Shown here piece after piece: positions 34,232 to 43,885 of a stretch of 64,000 bases of DNA. Both the position numbers and the translations under genes were made by a program. The stretch's first letter is position 1. Every line of letters begins with the position of its first letter. The notes below the pieces were generated by a model, which saw only the letters and a program-made list of their open reading frames with translations, ran no database searches and was not told the DNA's origin. Source of the stretch: Paenibacillus_AB hodogayensis (lineage in GTDB: Bacteria; Bacillota; Bacilli; Paenibacillales; NBRC-103111); assembly GCF_039536325.1 (NCBI RefSeq), contig NZ_BAAAYO010000010.1:62001-126000 (forward strand), in the 5' to 3' direction.

Positions 34232-35554
34232 TTACTTTCTGCCGCTCAAGTAGGTGTCGATATCTTTGTTCGCCTTCTCTTCCGCGGCGCGCAGCGCGGT
34301 GTTGACGTCCGCTCCCCCGATGATGGCGGGTGGAGCCGTGTCCAGGCCGTCCCATGCTTGCGATTCGTAAGCGGTCGTATTCGGCAGCTTGCCGAACGGG
34401 TACTGAAAGACGGCGGCGGTGTTCTTGCCCTGAAGCAGCGGCAGCTTCGTACCGAATTGCTGCCGGATCGCCTTATCCTTCAACACGCTGATCCGTCCGT
34501 TCTGCGAAAGGAGCAGCTGCGCCTCGGGCGACGTCGCGATGTAAGAGAGCGCCGCGATTGCCTGTTCCTTGTGCTTGCCGGCGGCGGAAGCGAGCAGGTA
34601 AAGGGGCTTGGCCGGACCGGACGTCTTCGGCTGGTCGGAGGAATACGGCATGGGCGCCAAATCCCAGTTCAAGCTGCCTCCCTCCTGCGCAATGAGGCCG
34701 TAAGCGGCCCCCATCCACTGCGGATAAATCGCCAGCCGCTTTTCCTTGAAAAAGTGCTCATGGGTAATTTTGTTGTCGGCACCCGTATCGACCCATTCCT
34801 TGACCAGAGACAGCGCCCGCTTCCAGCCTTCCGTCTGCAGGTCGGCCTTGCCGGTCTTGACGTTGAGGACGGGCAAGCCGAGCTGGAAGCCGACCGTATA
34901 TAGGTCGCCCCATCTGTAGCCAACATATTGGACGCCCGCCTCGGTGCGGCTCAGCCTTTTTACCAGGCTCATCAGGTCCGTATAGCTCATCTCTCCGGTC
35001 GGATACGGGATCGCAAACCGGTCGAAAATATCTTTGTTGTAAAACATCATATATTTGTCCATATAGATGGGCAGGCCGTACAGCTCCCCTTTGGCTCCTA
35101 GCGCACGCACACCGTCCAGCGGGTCGGCTTCCATTCCGTTCAGATCGACCTTCGACTGCTTCAACGGCTCGTTCAGGTCAACCGGATATTTCAGATCGAT
35201 CGCGGTGGACAGATTCGGATAATCGGTAATGACTAGATCGGGCACGCCCTGACCGGAGGTGATCAAATCCGGCAAAGAAGCTCCCGGCTTCACCTCCACG
35301 AACTCGATCGCGATGTTCGGGTACTTCTGCTTGACGGGAGCGGCGATAAACTGCTCGACCGCCTCCTTGGCCACCAGTGTATTGAACCACATGATTTTCA
35401 AGGTAACCGATTCCTTGCCCGCTTCCGGCGCTTTGCCCGGATCCGTTCCGGGCTCGGCTTTCGTACTCCCCTTGCTGCAGCCTGCCGTCATTGCTATTGC
35501 GGCGGCCAGCAGCGCGACCCTCGCCGCTTTTCCATTCCATGCCGTCATCGTCAT
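34232..35554 (-). CDS. Sugar-type ABC solute-binding lipoprotein
   Basis: A 440-residue exported lipoprotein of the family-1 solute-binding class. The signal peptide ends in the lipobox MTAGC with lipidated Cys26, followed by a Lys/Gly/Pro linker. The fold segments DLVITDYPNLSTAIDLKYPV and YGLPIYMDKYMMFYNKDIF are typical of oligosaccharide binders. ATG 35554 follows AGGAGGAG. No permease genes directly accompany it; the nearest set is at 40583-42276, which already has its own binding protein. It may therefore use that pair or an unlinked one (inference). Confidence 0.9.
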   Translation of the reverse strand: MTMTAWNGKAARVALLAAAIAMTAGCSKGSTKAEPGTDPGKAPEAGKESVTLKIMWFNTLVAKEAVEQFIAAPVKQKYPNIAIEFVEVKPGASLPDLITSGQGVPDLVITDYPNLSTAIDLKYPVDLNEPLKQSKVDLNGMEADPLDGVRALGAKGELYGLPIYMDKYMMFYNKDIFDRFAIPYPTGEMSYTDLMSLVKRLSRTEAGVQYVGYRWGDLYTVGFQLGLPVLNVKTGKADLQTEGWKRALSLVKEWVDTGADNKITHEHFFKEKRLAIYPQWMGAAYGLIAQEGGSLNWDLAPMPYSSDQPKTSGPAKPLYLLASAAGKHKEQAIAALSYIATSPEAQLLLSQNGRISVLKDKAIRQQFGTKLPLLQGKNTAAVFQYPFGKLPNTTAYESQAWDGLDTAPPAIIGGADVNTALRAAEEKANKDIDTYLSGRK

Positions 35555-35963
35555 GCTCGCTCTCCTCCTGCCATTGCTGGATACGACCTCGTTGCCCGGC
35601 AAGCGGGACGATCCGTTTCCGCATCGGACGTCCGCCGATTCAACCATCACGCGACATCCCCCTTGGTCATCCACATCCGTCCAGTCCGTTATGTAAGCGC
35701 CGTCATGAAACGCCGGCCCTGTTGACATCTCCCATTATATAAAGGATCGGTAACGGATGATTTAGTAAAAGCCGTCATTTTTTTGTACGCTGTTGATGTG
35801 AAAGGACCCTGATTAGGCGGACCGGCAGCAGGAAGAAGGGACTGCTTTCGCAGCGACTGCAAACCAAACAAAAGCGGCTGCTCGCGCAGCCGCTGTTCTC
35901 TGTTGGCGCTATTCTTTTGGCGCTATTCTGCTTGCGCTTCCGTTGCGCCAAGCATTCCGCCGC
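35555..35963. other. Intergenic region upstream of the binding-protein gene
   Basis: About 410 bp. It holds the promoter region for the lipoprotein gene and the dgoD terminator (35872-35894), plus a tandem direct repeat TTGGCGCTATTCT near 35904-35930. No gene is seen. Confidence 0.5.
35872..35894 (-). terminator. Terminator after the galactonate-dehydratase gene
   Basis: Perfect 9-bp stem AGCGGCTGC / GCAGCCGCT with a TCGC loop; on the minus strand it is followed by TTTTGTTTGGTTT. Confidence 0.75.
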
Positions 35964-37112
35964 TTACCATTCCGCTACCGTACCGTCTTCCTGACGCCAT
36001 ACCGGGTTTTTCCACGAATGCCCGATCGCCGCCATCTCGCGTACTTTTTCCTCGTTCACTTCGATGCCGAGACCCGGACCGGTCAAATTCGCCACGAAGC
36101 CGTCCTTGTAAGCGAACACGGAAGGATCCTTCAAATAATCGAGCAGATCCGAGCCCTGGTTGTAGTGGATGCCCAGGCTTTGCTCCTGGATAAAGGCGTT
36201 CGGCGAGCATGTGTCCAACTGCAAGCACGAGGCGAGGGCGATGGGCCCGAGCGGGCAATGCGGCGCGACCGCGACATCGTAGGCTTCCGCCATGGCGGCG
36301 ATTTTGCGCGTCTCCAGAATGCCGCCGGCATGCGACAAATCCGGCTGGATAATATCGACGATGCCCTGGGCAAGCAGCTCTTTGAACCCCCAGCGGGTGT
36401 ACATCCGCTCGCCGGTAGCGATCGGACACGACGTATAGCGGGCAATCTCCCTCAAAGCCTCGTTATTTTCCGGGAGCACCGGCTCCTCGATAAACATCGG
36501 ACGGTACGGCTCCAGCTCTTTGACCAATATTTTGGCCATCGACTTATGAACCCGGCCGTGAAAATCGATGCCGATGCCGATATCTTGGCCGACCGCTTCG
36601 CGGATCGCGGCAATACGGGCGATGGCCGCCTCCACTTTGACGTGCGAATCGATATAGTGCATCTCCTCGGTGGCGTTCATCTTAACCGCCGTAAAGCCGG
36701 CTTCCACCTGACGCTTGGCCGCTTCCCCCACATCGCTCGGGCGGTCGCCGCCGATCCAGCAGTACACCCGCGTCCGGTCGCGGCAAGCGCCTCCAAGCAG
36801 GTCGTATACCGGCGCGTTGTAGAACTTGCCCTTGATATCCCACAGCGCCTGCTCGATGCCCGATATCGCGCTGGACAAAATCGGCCCGCCGCGGTAGAAG
36901 CCGCCGCGGTACAGCACCTGGAATATATCCTCGATGCGCATCGGGTCTTTGCCGATCAAGTAATCGCTCATCTCCGTTACGGCCGCATGCACCGTATCCG
37001 CCTTGCCCTCGACGACAGGCTCTCCCCATCCCGAGATGCCCTCGTCCGTTTCGATTTTCAGGAACAGCCATCTGGGCGGTACCTTGAACAGCTCCAGCTT
37101 CGTTATCTTCAT
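35964..37112 (-). CDS. dgoD: D-galactonate dehydratase-type enolase-superfamily enzyme
   Basis: A 382-residue member of the mandelate-racemase subgroup. The residues match E. coli DgoD by number: metal ligands D183, E209 and E235, catalytic H185 (in DFHGR) and H285 (in APHCPLGP). The C-terminus ends W-R-Q-E-D-G-T-V-A-E-W, as in DgoD. The reaction would convert an aldonic acid, D-galactonate, to 2-keto-3-deoxy-galactonate. It lies 49 bp downstream of the YesN-type regulator, in the transporter cluster. Whether the exact substrate is galactonate is not proved; close relatives act on other hexonates. Confidence 0.9.
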   Translation of the reverse strand: MKITKLELFKVPPRWLFLKIETDEGISGWGEPVVEGKADTVHAAVTEMSDYLIGKDPMRIEDIFQVLYRGGFYRGGPILSSAISGIEQALWDIKGKFYNAPVYDLLGGACRDRTRVYCWIGGDRPSDVGEAAKRQVEAGFTAVKMNATEEMHYIDSHVKVEAAIARIAAIREAVGQDIGIGIDFHGRVHKSMAKILVKELEPYRPMFIEEPVLPENNEALREIARYTSCPIATGERMYTRWGFKELLAQGIVDIIQPDLSHAGGILETRKIAAMAEAYDVAVAPHCPLGPIALASCLQLDTCSPNAFIQEQSLGIHYNQGSDLLDYLKDPSVFAYKDGFVANLTGPGLGIEVNEEKVREMAAIGHSWKNPVWRQEDGTVAEW

Positions 37113-37160
37113 CCGACTTGCCTCCTAAGGATCGTTTTCGGTGAATCGAACAGGCACAGC

Positions 37161-38780
37161 TCAGGAATAGCGGTCCCGGTACTCCTGGGGCGTCATGCCG
37201 AATTGCTTTTTGAAGGCGTGATTGAACGAATGGGGCCTCTGATAGCCGAGCATGGCCGATATTTCGTATATTTTGTCATGGCCGTGCTTGAGCAAATATT
37301 CCGCCCGGTCCATTCGCACGCGCTGCATGTAGTCGCTCAAATTGTCCCCGGTCTCCAGCTTGTATATTTTCGATACGTACACCGGATGCAGGTGGACATG
37401 GTCCGCGATCGACTGCAGCGACACATCCTCGGAAATGCGCTCCTCGACGAAGGCGCGGATCTGGTTGATCAGCAGCGCGCGCGAGTTTTTCGTCTCGCGG
37501 TTCATATCGTCGCGAATCCGGTCCAGCATCCGGTACGCCCATTCCTTCAGCTGAAGGACGGAGCGGAACGGGATGCCACGGATCATCTTGTCGTACTCTT
37601 CGCCGATCAGCACGGGCAGGCTGCGGCTGCTTTTATGGACGATATAGGCGAACGCCGACGCCATGCTGAAGTACACTTCGAGCAGCAGCTCCTGGGACTC
37701 CGCGCCACGCTTCTCCAGCTCTTGAAACAGCGCTTCGAGCTTCTCGCGGATCGCGTCCCAGCGCGCCGCTTCCAGCAGATGGATCAGCGTCGGCGGCTCG
37801 TACAGTCCCGGCAGCGGTGTCACATCGGCCCGCCCCGGCTCGTCGCTCAGCCGCAGGAACAGCTCCTGCTCGCTGCCGATCGTGCGGCGGAACGCAGCCA
37901 GCGACTGGTTGTACAGCTCCGACAGCTCGGACGGGAACGTGCCCCAGCCGCTGACCAGCACCGAGATTTTCCCTTTCAGGTAGCTGCTGACGGCCGTTTG
38001 CAGCTGCGAAGCCGTGCGCTCCAGCCAGCTCGACGCCTCCGGCGTATTATCGGACGGGCTTCTGGCCGTCATCGCGAACACCAGATAATCGTGCGGATCT
38101 TTCGTGTACCAGCTGTCCATCCTGGCGCCGAACAGTTCCTCCACCATATTGCCGATTGCGTATTCCATCAGCGACAAGCTGTGGGCGTCATACCGCAAGA
38201 AGTATTCCTCGAGCCGGATCATCATCACCGCGAAAGGCTTGCCGCCTGAATCGCCGAGTCCGAGCATCTGCATCTTGTCCTTGAGCATCGAGGCGGACAG
38301 CTTGCGTCCCTGCAGCAAATCGCCGAGCAGGATGCTCCGCAGCGCTGGCATATGCTCCTTCAGCGTGTAATCGAGCCGCTGCCGCGAGACGACTTCCTCC
38401 CACTCCCGGGCCAGCTTGTCCATGACGCGCTTCACGGTCGCGACAAGGTCGTTCTCCGTCACCGGCTTGAGTAGATAATCTTCCGTCCGGTACAGAATCG
38501 CTTCCTTGGCGTAATGAAAATCCGAATGGCCGGAGAGCAGGATGCATCTCGTCTTCGGCCAGCGCCGCTGAATTTCGGCGATCAGCTGCAGTCCGGTCAT
38601 GCCGGGCATGCGGATATCGGTGATGACGATGTCGATCGAGAACCGTTCGAGCAGCGCCAGCGCCTTCTCGCCCGAATGCACCCCGTGCACCTGCCCGATG
38701 CCGACGGACGGCCAGTCGATCGTCGTCGAGAAGCGCTCCACGACATGGACCTCGTCATCCACGATCAATAGTTGAACGAT
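37161..38780 (-). CDS. YesN-type response regulator (receiver + AraC HTH)
   Basis: A ~539-residue regulator. The receiver begins VQLLIVDDEVHVVERF, with the phosphorylation Asp in DIVITDIRMPG. A long helical middle leads to an AraC double helix-turn-helix at the C-terminus (SLQSIADHVHLHPVYVSKIYK, KIYEISAMLGYQRPHSFNHAF). The reading frame has no ATG. An ATC at 38780 has AAAGGAG exactly 9 nt upstream and restores the full first strand; the nearest standard codon, TTG 38768, has none and would cut the strand. It overlaps the sensor-kinase gene. It should control the transporter genes. Confidence 0.88.
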   Translation of the reverse strand: MVQLLIVDDEVHVVERFSTTIDWPSVGIGQVHGVHSGEKALALLERFSIDIVITDIRMPGMTGLQLIAEIQRRWPKTRCILLSGHSDFHYAKEAILYRTEDYLLKPVTENDLVATVKRVMDKLAREWEEVVSRQRLDYTLKEHMPALRSILLGDLLQGRKLSASMLKDKMQMLGLGDSGGKPFAVMMIRLEEYFLRYDAHSLSLMEYAIGNMVEELFGARMDSWYTKDPHDYLVFAMTARSPSDNTPEASSWLERTASQLQTAVSSYLKGKISVLVSGWGTFPSELSELYNQSLAAFRRTIGSEQELFLRLSDEPGRADVTPLPGLYEPPTLIHLLEAARWDAIREKLEALFQELEKRGAESQELLLEVYFSMASAFAYIVHKSSRSLPVLIGEEYDKMIRGIPFRSVLQLKEWAYRMLDRIRDDMNRETKNSRALLINQIRAFVEERISEDVSLQSIADHVHLHPVYVSKIYKLETGDNLSDYMQRVRMDRAEYLLKHGHDKIYEISAMLGYQRPHSFNHAFKKQFGMTPQEYRDRYS

Positions 38781-40545
38781 GGTGTCCCGCTCCTTTCCCG
38801 CCGGACCCCGGCGCCACCAATCTTCCGGCTCGGTTCCATGTCAGCACCGCCTTGAGGCCGCCTTCCGGGATAGCCTCGAAGGTCAGCCCGGAGCCTTCGC
38901 CGAATTGATAATAAAGCCGCTGATGCACGTTCCAGGTACCGCGTCCGATACGGTCGGTCATCGGCGTCTCCAGGCTGGCGAGCAGCCGTTCCAGCTCCCC
39001 GCCGGTCAAGCCCGCCCCGCTGTCGGCCACCACGATCCGGTTGTAGCCGTCGTCCCGTTGTCCGGTTATCGCGATGCGTCCGCCCTCGGGCCTGCCCTCG
39101 ATGCCGTGCACGATGGCGTTCTCCACGAGCGGCTGGATGAGCAGCCGTGGCATCGTCTCGTCCAGCATCTCCTCCGGAACGGCGATATCGTACTGCAATC
39201 GGTGCATGCGCATGCTCTGGATTTCCAAATAGTGCCGGATCAGGTCGAGCTCGTCCTTCAGCGTCACCGTCTGGTCGTCGACCCGGGTCGTGTAGCGGAA
39301 ATATTCCGCCAAATGCTGCGACATGGCCACGACGGAATCGCGGTCGTCCATTGCCGCGGAATTGATAATGAAAAACAACGAATTGTACAAAAAATGCGGA
39401 TTGATTTGCGATTGCAGCTGTTTGAGCGTCGCTTCGCGCGAACGGATTTTCTCGGCATAGACGTCTTCGACCAATACCTGGATCTGCTCGGCCATTTCAT
39501 TGAAGCGCACGATCAAATAATCGAATTCGTTTTTGGAGCGGTATTCGATCCGCGTCGACAGATCGCCCCGCTTCAGCCTCTGCATGCTGCGGATCAGATT
39601 GAGAATCGGCCGCTGCACGTTCCGGTACAGCAGGAAGGAGGCAAGCATGCTCAGCATAAGCAGCAGCCCGACCGACACGTAGAACAGGTTGCGCGTTTTG
39701 GCGATCGGAGCGAGCACCCGCTCGACGGGCTCATAGTCGACCATATACCAGCCCGGCAGCTGGCTGGATCGGACGTAACTGACCAGCAGCTGGCGGTCTT
39801 CAATCCGGAACTGCAGCTGTCCGGACTCGTTCAGCGCCCCGTCGTTCAGCAGTGCGATAACCGGCTGGACCGTCTCTTTGTCCGGGGTGCTCGAACCGAT
39901 CGGCTCCTCGCCGGGCTTGTACAGAAACGGATCGCTCTGCTTGTCCTTCTTGTACATATCGAGCAGCTCGCTAATGTTTCGCACTGGGAAGCTGACGTGA
40001 TACAGCGTCGCCGCCGCCTCGACCTGCTTGGCATTGGCCGGCTCGACGATTTCGCGGATGAACGCGGCTGTCGGAAACCCGCGCGTCTTGTCCTGCGCAT
40101 ACGTCCATACGCTGTGCACATCTCCGCCCCACGTCCAATTCGAGGTGCCGTTGACATAAATATTGGACGACAAGACCGTCTTTTCCTGCGGCTGCACAAT
40201 CGACAGATCGTTGGAGAAGGGGCTCGATACGCTTTGCAGCCCTAACTTCTCGGTGATCCTCGCTTGCTTGGCGAGCATTTCCGGAAGCGCCCCGCCCGGC
40301 TTGTCGAGGTAATCGCGGATATGGGGGTCTTGCCCGAGAATGACCGGGAACATCGCCAGGTTGTCGATCGTCGAATCGAGCTGGTTCAGAAAAAATCGGA
40401 GCTGATTCAGCCCCGACGATTGGATTTGCTCCCGCACCACCTGGTTGGCGGTCCGGTTGGAGAAGCTGTAGAGCACCAGGATCGGAATCAGGAGCAAGAC
40501 GACCAGGATCAATATTCTCCCGAATATGTTGACCTTCCCCGGCAT
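38755..40545 (-). CDS. YesM-type membrane sensor histidine kinase
   Basis: A 596-residue sensor. Membrane helices at about residues 12-32 and ~275-297 bracket a ~240-residue extracellular region. A HAMP segment (RPILNLIRSMQRLKRGDLS) follows. The catalytic region has the phospho-His motif QINPHFLYNSLF at about residue 385, then PLVENAIVHGI. The C-terminal tail is unusually long and Gly/Arg-rich. The start follows GGAGGGGGAGAGG. It lies 37 bp after the permease gene and overlaps the YesN-type gene, so it is the cognate kinase. Confidence 0.92.
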   Translation of the reverse strand: MPGKVNIFGRILILVVLLLIPILVLYSFSNRTANQVVREQIQSSGLNQLRFFLNQLDSTIDNLAMFPVILGQDPHIRDYLDKPGGALPEMLAKQARITEKLGLQSVSSPFSNDLSIVQPQEKTVLSSNIYVNGTSNWTWGGDVHSVWTYAQDKTRGFPTAAFIREIVEPANAKQVEAAATLYHVSFPVRNISELLDMYKKDKQSDPFLYKPGEEPIGSSTPDKETVQPVIALLNDGALNESGQLQFRIEDRQLLVSYVRSSQLPGWYMVDYEPVERVLAPIAKTRNLFYVSVGLLLMLSMLASFLLYRNVQRPILNLIRSMQRLKRGDLSTRIEYRSKNEFDYLIVRFNEMAEQIQVLVEDVYAEKIRSREATLKQLQSQINPHFLYNSLFFIINSAAMDDRDSVVAMSQHLAEYFRYTTRVDDQTVTLKDELDLIRHYLEIQSMRMHRLQYDIAVPEEMLDETMPRLLIQPLVENAIVHGIEGRPEGGRIAITGQRDDGYNRIVVADSGAGLTGGELERLLASLETPMTDRIGRGTWNVHQRLYYQFGEGSGLTFEAIPEGGLKAVLTWNRAGRLVAPGSGGKGAGHHRSTIDRG

Positions 40546-40582
40546 GTCCTCTCCCCCTCCGACCGATTCTCTCTCGCTGCCG

Positions 40583-41401
40583 TTATCCTTTTACCGCGCC
40601 TGCCGCCAATCCGCTAACGATATAGCGCTGCGCCAGCAGGGCGATGATCAGCACCGGCAGCGTAATGATGCAGGCGGCCGCCATGAGCGCGCCCCAGTTG
40701 ATTTCCGAATACGACATGAAGTTGAACACCGCGATCGGCAGCGTCTTCGTCTTGTCCCCGGCAAGTATAATCGAGAACATGAAATTGTTCCAGGAAAAAA
40801 TGAACGACAGCAGCGAAGACGTGATGACCCCCGGTCCGGAGATCGGCATGATGATGCGCAAAAACACTTGATGGTGATTGCAGCCGTCGATCAAGCCGGC
40901 TTCCTCGATCTCGGTCGGCAATCCTTCGAAAAACGAAATCATAATCCAGATAATAAACGGCAAACCGACGAGCATATGGCTCAGAATCAACGCCGTATAC
41001 GTGTCGACCAGATTGATCTTGGAGAACAGAATGAACCACGGGATCAGAAACGTAATGCCCGGTATGATCCGTGCCACGAGAATGACCAGCCCGAGCTTCT
41101 GCAGATGGTGACGGGCGATGGCGTAGGCGGCGGGCAGCCCGAGAATAAGCGAGAGCAGCGTCGAGCCTACCGCCACGATCAGGCTGTTCCATATAAATTT
41201 CAGAAAGTCGTATTCGCGGAACACGCTCGTATAGTTTTTGGCCGTCGGTTTGAACCAGAAAAAGTTTTCCGACGACATGATCTGCGCCTGCGTCTTGAAG
41301 GACGCGATCAGCATCCAGATGAACGGAAAGGCGAAGACGATTACGACGAGCAAAGTCAGCAGCGAGTAAAGCGCATTGATGCCGCGTTTGTTTTTCATCA
41401 A
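40583..41401 (-). CDS. Sugar ABC permease (MalG type)
   Basis: A 272-residue inner-membrane permease with six helices. The EAA loop is present as EIEEAGLIDGCNHHQVFLRIIMP, and the typical N-terminus LLVVIVFAFPFIWMLIASFK is visible. It overlaps the MalF-type gene by 4 bp (ATGA), a sign of coupled translation. Family CUT1 permeases import oligosaccharides with an ATPase (MsmK type) often encoded elsewhere, and none is visible here. Confidence 0.93.
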   Translation of the reverse strand: MMKNKRGINALYSLLTLLVVIVFAFPFIWMLIASFKTQAQIMSSENFFWFKPTAKNYTSVFREYDFLKFIWNSLIVAVGSTLLSLILGLPAAYAIARHHLQKLGLVILVARIIPGITFLIPWFILFSKINLVDTYTALILSHMLVGLPFIIWIMISFFEGLPTEIEEAGLIDGCNHHQVFLRIIMPISGPGVITSSLLSFIFSWNNFMFSIILAGDKTKTLPIAVFNFMSYSEINWGALMAAACIITLPVLIIALLAQRYIVSGLAAGAVKG

Positions 41402-42276
41402 GCCGCCTCCAATCGTTTGCGCATCCAGATCATGAACAGCGTCAAGCCCATGACGAGCAGGAAGAACAGGACAAGCAGCGACGAAGCCATCCCCAGCTTA
41501 AAGTATTGGAAGCCGAGCACGTAGCCGTACAGGTTCAGCGTCTCCGATGCGAAGTTCGGACCGCCCTGCGTCGTCGCGTAAATGATATCGAACGTCTTCA
41601 GGACGTCGATCAACCGAAGCATCGCCGCCACGAGAATCGTCGGACGGAGCAGCGGAAGCGTAATCGAAGTAAACTTCTGCCAGCCGTTCGCCCCGTCGAC
41701 GTCGGCGGCCTCGTACGGGTCGCTCGGCAGCGTGGCAATGCCCGCCATAACGATCAGCGAGATCATCGGCGTCCATTCCCACACGTCCACAATAATGAGC
41801 GACGGAATGACCTGACTAGTCGACGCGAGCCACAGCAACGGCTGGAAGCCGAGCGACTTCAGCATCATGTTGGCTACCCCGATCGTCGGCTCGTAGATCA
41901 GCATCCAGACAAGACCCATGGCTACCGGCGTGGCCACCATCGGCAGCAGGAAGATCGTTTTCACCACATTTTTGCCGCGGAACTGCCGGGCCAGCAGGAC
42001 GGCGATCGCTACGCCGAGCACGACTTCGGCGACAAGCGCCACGATGGTGAAGTAAAACGTCGCGCCGACGGAATGCCAGAACCGCCCGTCCTTCATCAGC
42101 TCGATGTAGTTGCTCAGCCCGACCCATTGAGGCGGCGTAGTAGCCGACATGCTCCACTCGAAGAAACTGATGCGCACCGTATAAATAATCGGGAACAGCA
42201 TCATGACGAGAACGAACAGCACGGCGGGAAGCGTGTAAATCCATTTCAAATTGCGATCAAACCAGCTGTATTGCAC
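41398..42276 (-). CDS. Sugar ABC permease (MalF type)
   Basis: A 292-residue permease with six helices, opening QYSWFDRNLKWIYTLPAVLF. The EAA loop is PYEAADVDGANGWQKFTSITLPLLRP. It pairs with the following gene. It starts 106 bp after the binding-protein gene, separated by the hairpin at 42321-42347. Confidence 0.93.
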   Translation of the reverse strand: MQYSWFDRNLKWIYTLPAVLFVLVMMLFPIIYTVRISFFEWSMSATTPPQWVGLSNYIELMKDGRFWHSVGATFYFTIVALVAEVVLGVAIAVLLARQFRGKNVVKTIFLLPMVATPVAMGLVWMLIYEPTIGVANMMLKSLGFQPLLWLASTSQVIPSLIIVDVWEWTPMISLIVMAGIATLPSDPYEAADVDGANGWQKFTSITLPLLRPTILVAAMLRLIDVLKTFDIIYATTQGGPNFASETLNLYGYVLGFQYFKLGMASSLLVLFFLLVMGLTLFMIWMRKRLEAA

Positions 42277-42320
42277 GGAAGTATCACCCCTCTTGTTGGA
42301 CAGCGGAATAGGAAAGCCAG

Positions 42321-42347
42321 AAAAAGGGCCACCGCGTGACCCTTTTC
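42321..42347 (-). terminator. Attenuating hairpin between binding protein and permease genes
   Basis: On the minus strand AAAAGGGTCAC-GCG-GTGGCCCTTTTT forms an 11-bp stem with a short T-run. It sits between the lipoprotein gene and the permeases, a place where partial termination keeps the binding protein in excess. Confidence 0.65.
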
Positions 42348-42382
42348 TTCACATCAAATCGGAACGTTGCGTTAAGCGGGCT

Positions 42383-43723
42383 TTATTTCGTTTTGTCTTT
42401 GTCCACGATCGCTTGCAGCGCGGCGTTCGCTTTGTTGGCCACGTCCTGAATGTTCGTGGAGCCGGCCATCACCTGCTGGACGATCTCGCCGACCGCGTCG
42501 CGGGCCTCGCCTACGCTGATGACGACAGGACGGTCGTGGTCGACGCCGGTCGATGCGCTTTGCTTGATAATCGGCACCAGCTCCGCCGGGAAGCCGGTCG
42601 TTCCTTCGGCCTTGTCCCACACCGAGGTGCGCGCGCCCGGATTGCCGATCTGCTGTGTCTTCAGCACGATTTCCTTGCTCGACGCCCACTTGATAAACTC
42701 CCATGCGGCGTCTTTGTTGGCCGCCTTGGAATTGATGGAAAGCCCCCACGAGGTGATGCTGTACGGCTTGGAGCCCGCTTTGCCCCCCGGGAATACGGCG
42801 AATCCGACCTGATCGGCAAACTTCGATTTTTCCGGATCGGTGACGTTTTTATACAGCGAGTTGGCGTCGGTCAGGAAGGCGACCTTGCCTTGGGCAAAAA
42901 TCCCGAACGCTTGCGGCCAGGACATGTTCAGCACCCCGGGAGGACCGAAGTCGCGCAGCAGCGTGCCGTATGTCGTAAACGCCTTAACCGCCTCCGGCGT
43001 GTTGATCGTCGCCTTGTCGCCGTTCATAAAGTCCGCGCCTTCGGAATACAGGAACGAGGATACTTGCGTAACGAGCGGCGAGCGCTGCCCCCGGGCGACG
43101 AAGCCGTACATTTCCTTGGACGGGTCGTGCAGCTTCTTGACCGCGGCGACAAGCTCGTCCATCGTCTTCGGCACTTCAATGCCGGCGTTTTTCAGCAAGT
43201 CTTTGCGGTAGTACAATATTTCCTGCTCCGTAATGATCGGAATGCCGGCCAGCTTGCCGTCAACCGTAACGGAACCGATCGCCGATTTGGAGAAATCCCC
43301 GAAGTCGTAAGCGGCGTCCTTCTGCGAATACTCGTCGAGCGGCTGCACCCAGCCGTTTTTGTAGAATAGCTTGCCTTCTTGGAGCGGACGGTACATGAAC
43401 ACGTCCGGAGTCGCCGAGCCTGCCGTAAACTGCACGGTCAGCTTCTGAGTGAGCTGGTCTTCGAAAAAGCTTTGCACGTTCACCTTCATCCCGGTCTTCG
43501 ATTCGAACTCCGGCAGCAGCGGCTTGATCGCGTCGCCCCACGGATGGTTCGCCGTCACGAGCGTAATGCTTTTGCCCTCGAACGGCTTCGCGCCCGCGCC
43601 TCCTCCTTGGGTAGCCCCTTCTCCCGCGTTGTTCTTGGTCCCGCCGGCGCAGCCTGCAACCATGGCCGTCGTCAACAAAACGGCAATGCCGGTTCCGGTT
43701 AATCGTTTCGCTGTATGTTTCAT
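42383..43723 (-). CDS. Sugar ABC solute-binding lipoprotein of the cluster
   Basis: A 446-residue exported lipoprotein. Signal peptide GIAVLLTTAMVAGC with lipidated Cys25, then a Gly/Asn/Ala linker. Family-1 solute-binding fold with PLLPEFESKTGMKV and GSATPDVFMYRPLQEGK. It is the first transporter gene, with the hairpin and permeases downstream. It probably binds a uronic or aldonic oligosaccharide, since it is grouped with a sugar-acid dehydratase and an aldolase (inference). Confidence 0.93.
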   Translation of the reverse strand: MKHTAKRLTGTGIAVLLTTAMVAGCAGGTKNNAGEGATQGGGAGAKPFEGKSITLVTANHPWGDAIKPLLPEFESKTGMKVNVQSFFEDQLTQKLTVQFTAGSATPDVFMYRPLQEGKLFYKNGWVQPLDEYSQKDAAYDFGDFSKSAIGSVTVDGKLAGIPIITEQEILYYRKDLLKNAGIEVPKTMDELVAAVKKLHDPSKEMYGFVARGQRSPLVTQVSSFLYSEGADFMNGDKATINTPEAVKAFTTYGTLLRDFGPPGVLNMSWPQAFGIFAQGKVAFLTDANSLYKNVTDPEKSKFADQVGFAVFPGGKAGSKPYSITSWGLSINSKAANKDAAWEFIKWASSKEIVLKTQQIGNPGARTSVWDKAEGTTGFPAELVPIIKQSASTGVDHDRPVVISVGEARDAVGEIVQQVMAGSTNIQDVANKANAALQAIVDKDKTK

Positions 43724-43845
43724 GTTGACCCCCCGTTTTTGGAATAGTTGTCTCTTATCCAGATTACCCGAACTTATTTTCTCAATATATAACTAATACT
43801 AAACATCGATAACAAAGCTTTAATGATTTTCCGGACAAAAAAAGA

Positions 43846-43866
43846 ACCGGAAGCGATGCTTCCAGT
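43846..43866 (-). terminator. Terminator of the aldolase gene
   Basis: On the minus strand ACTGGAAGC-ATC-GCTTCCGGT forms a 9-bp stem followed by TCTTTTTTT, 20 bp after the stop. Confidence 0.75.
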
Positions 43867-43885
43867 CCGTTTGAGGCATATGATT

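Noticed and set aside
35904..35930. Tandem direct repeat TTGGCGCTATTCT
   Set aside because: Only two short copies downstream of a terminator; no support for a functional repeat or CRISPR.
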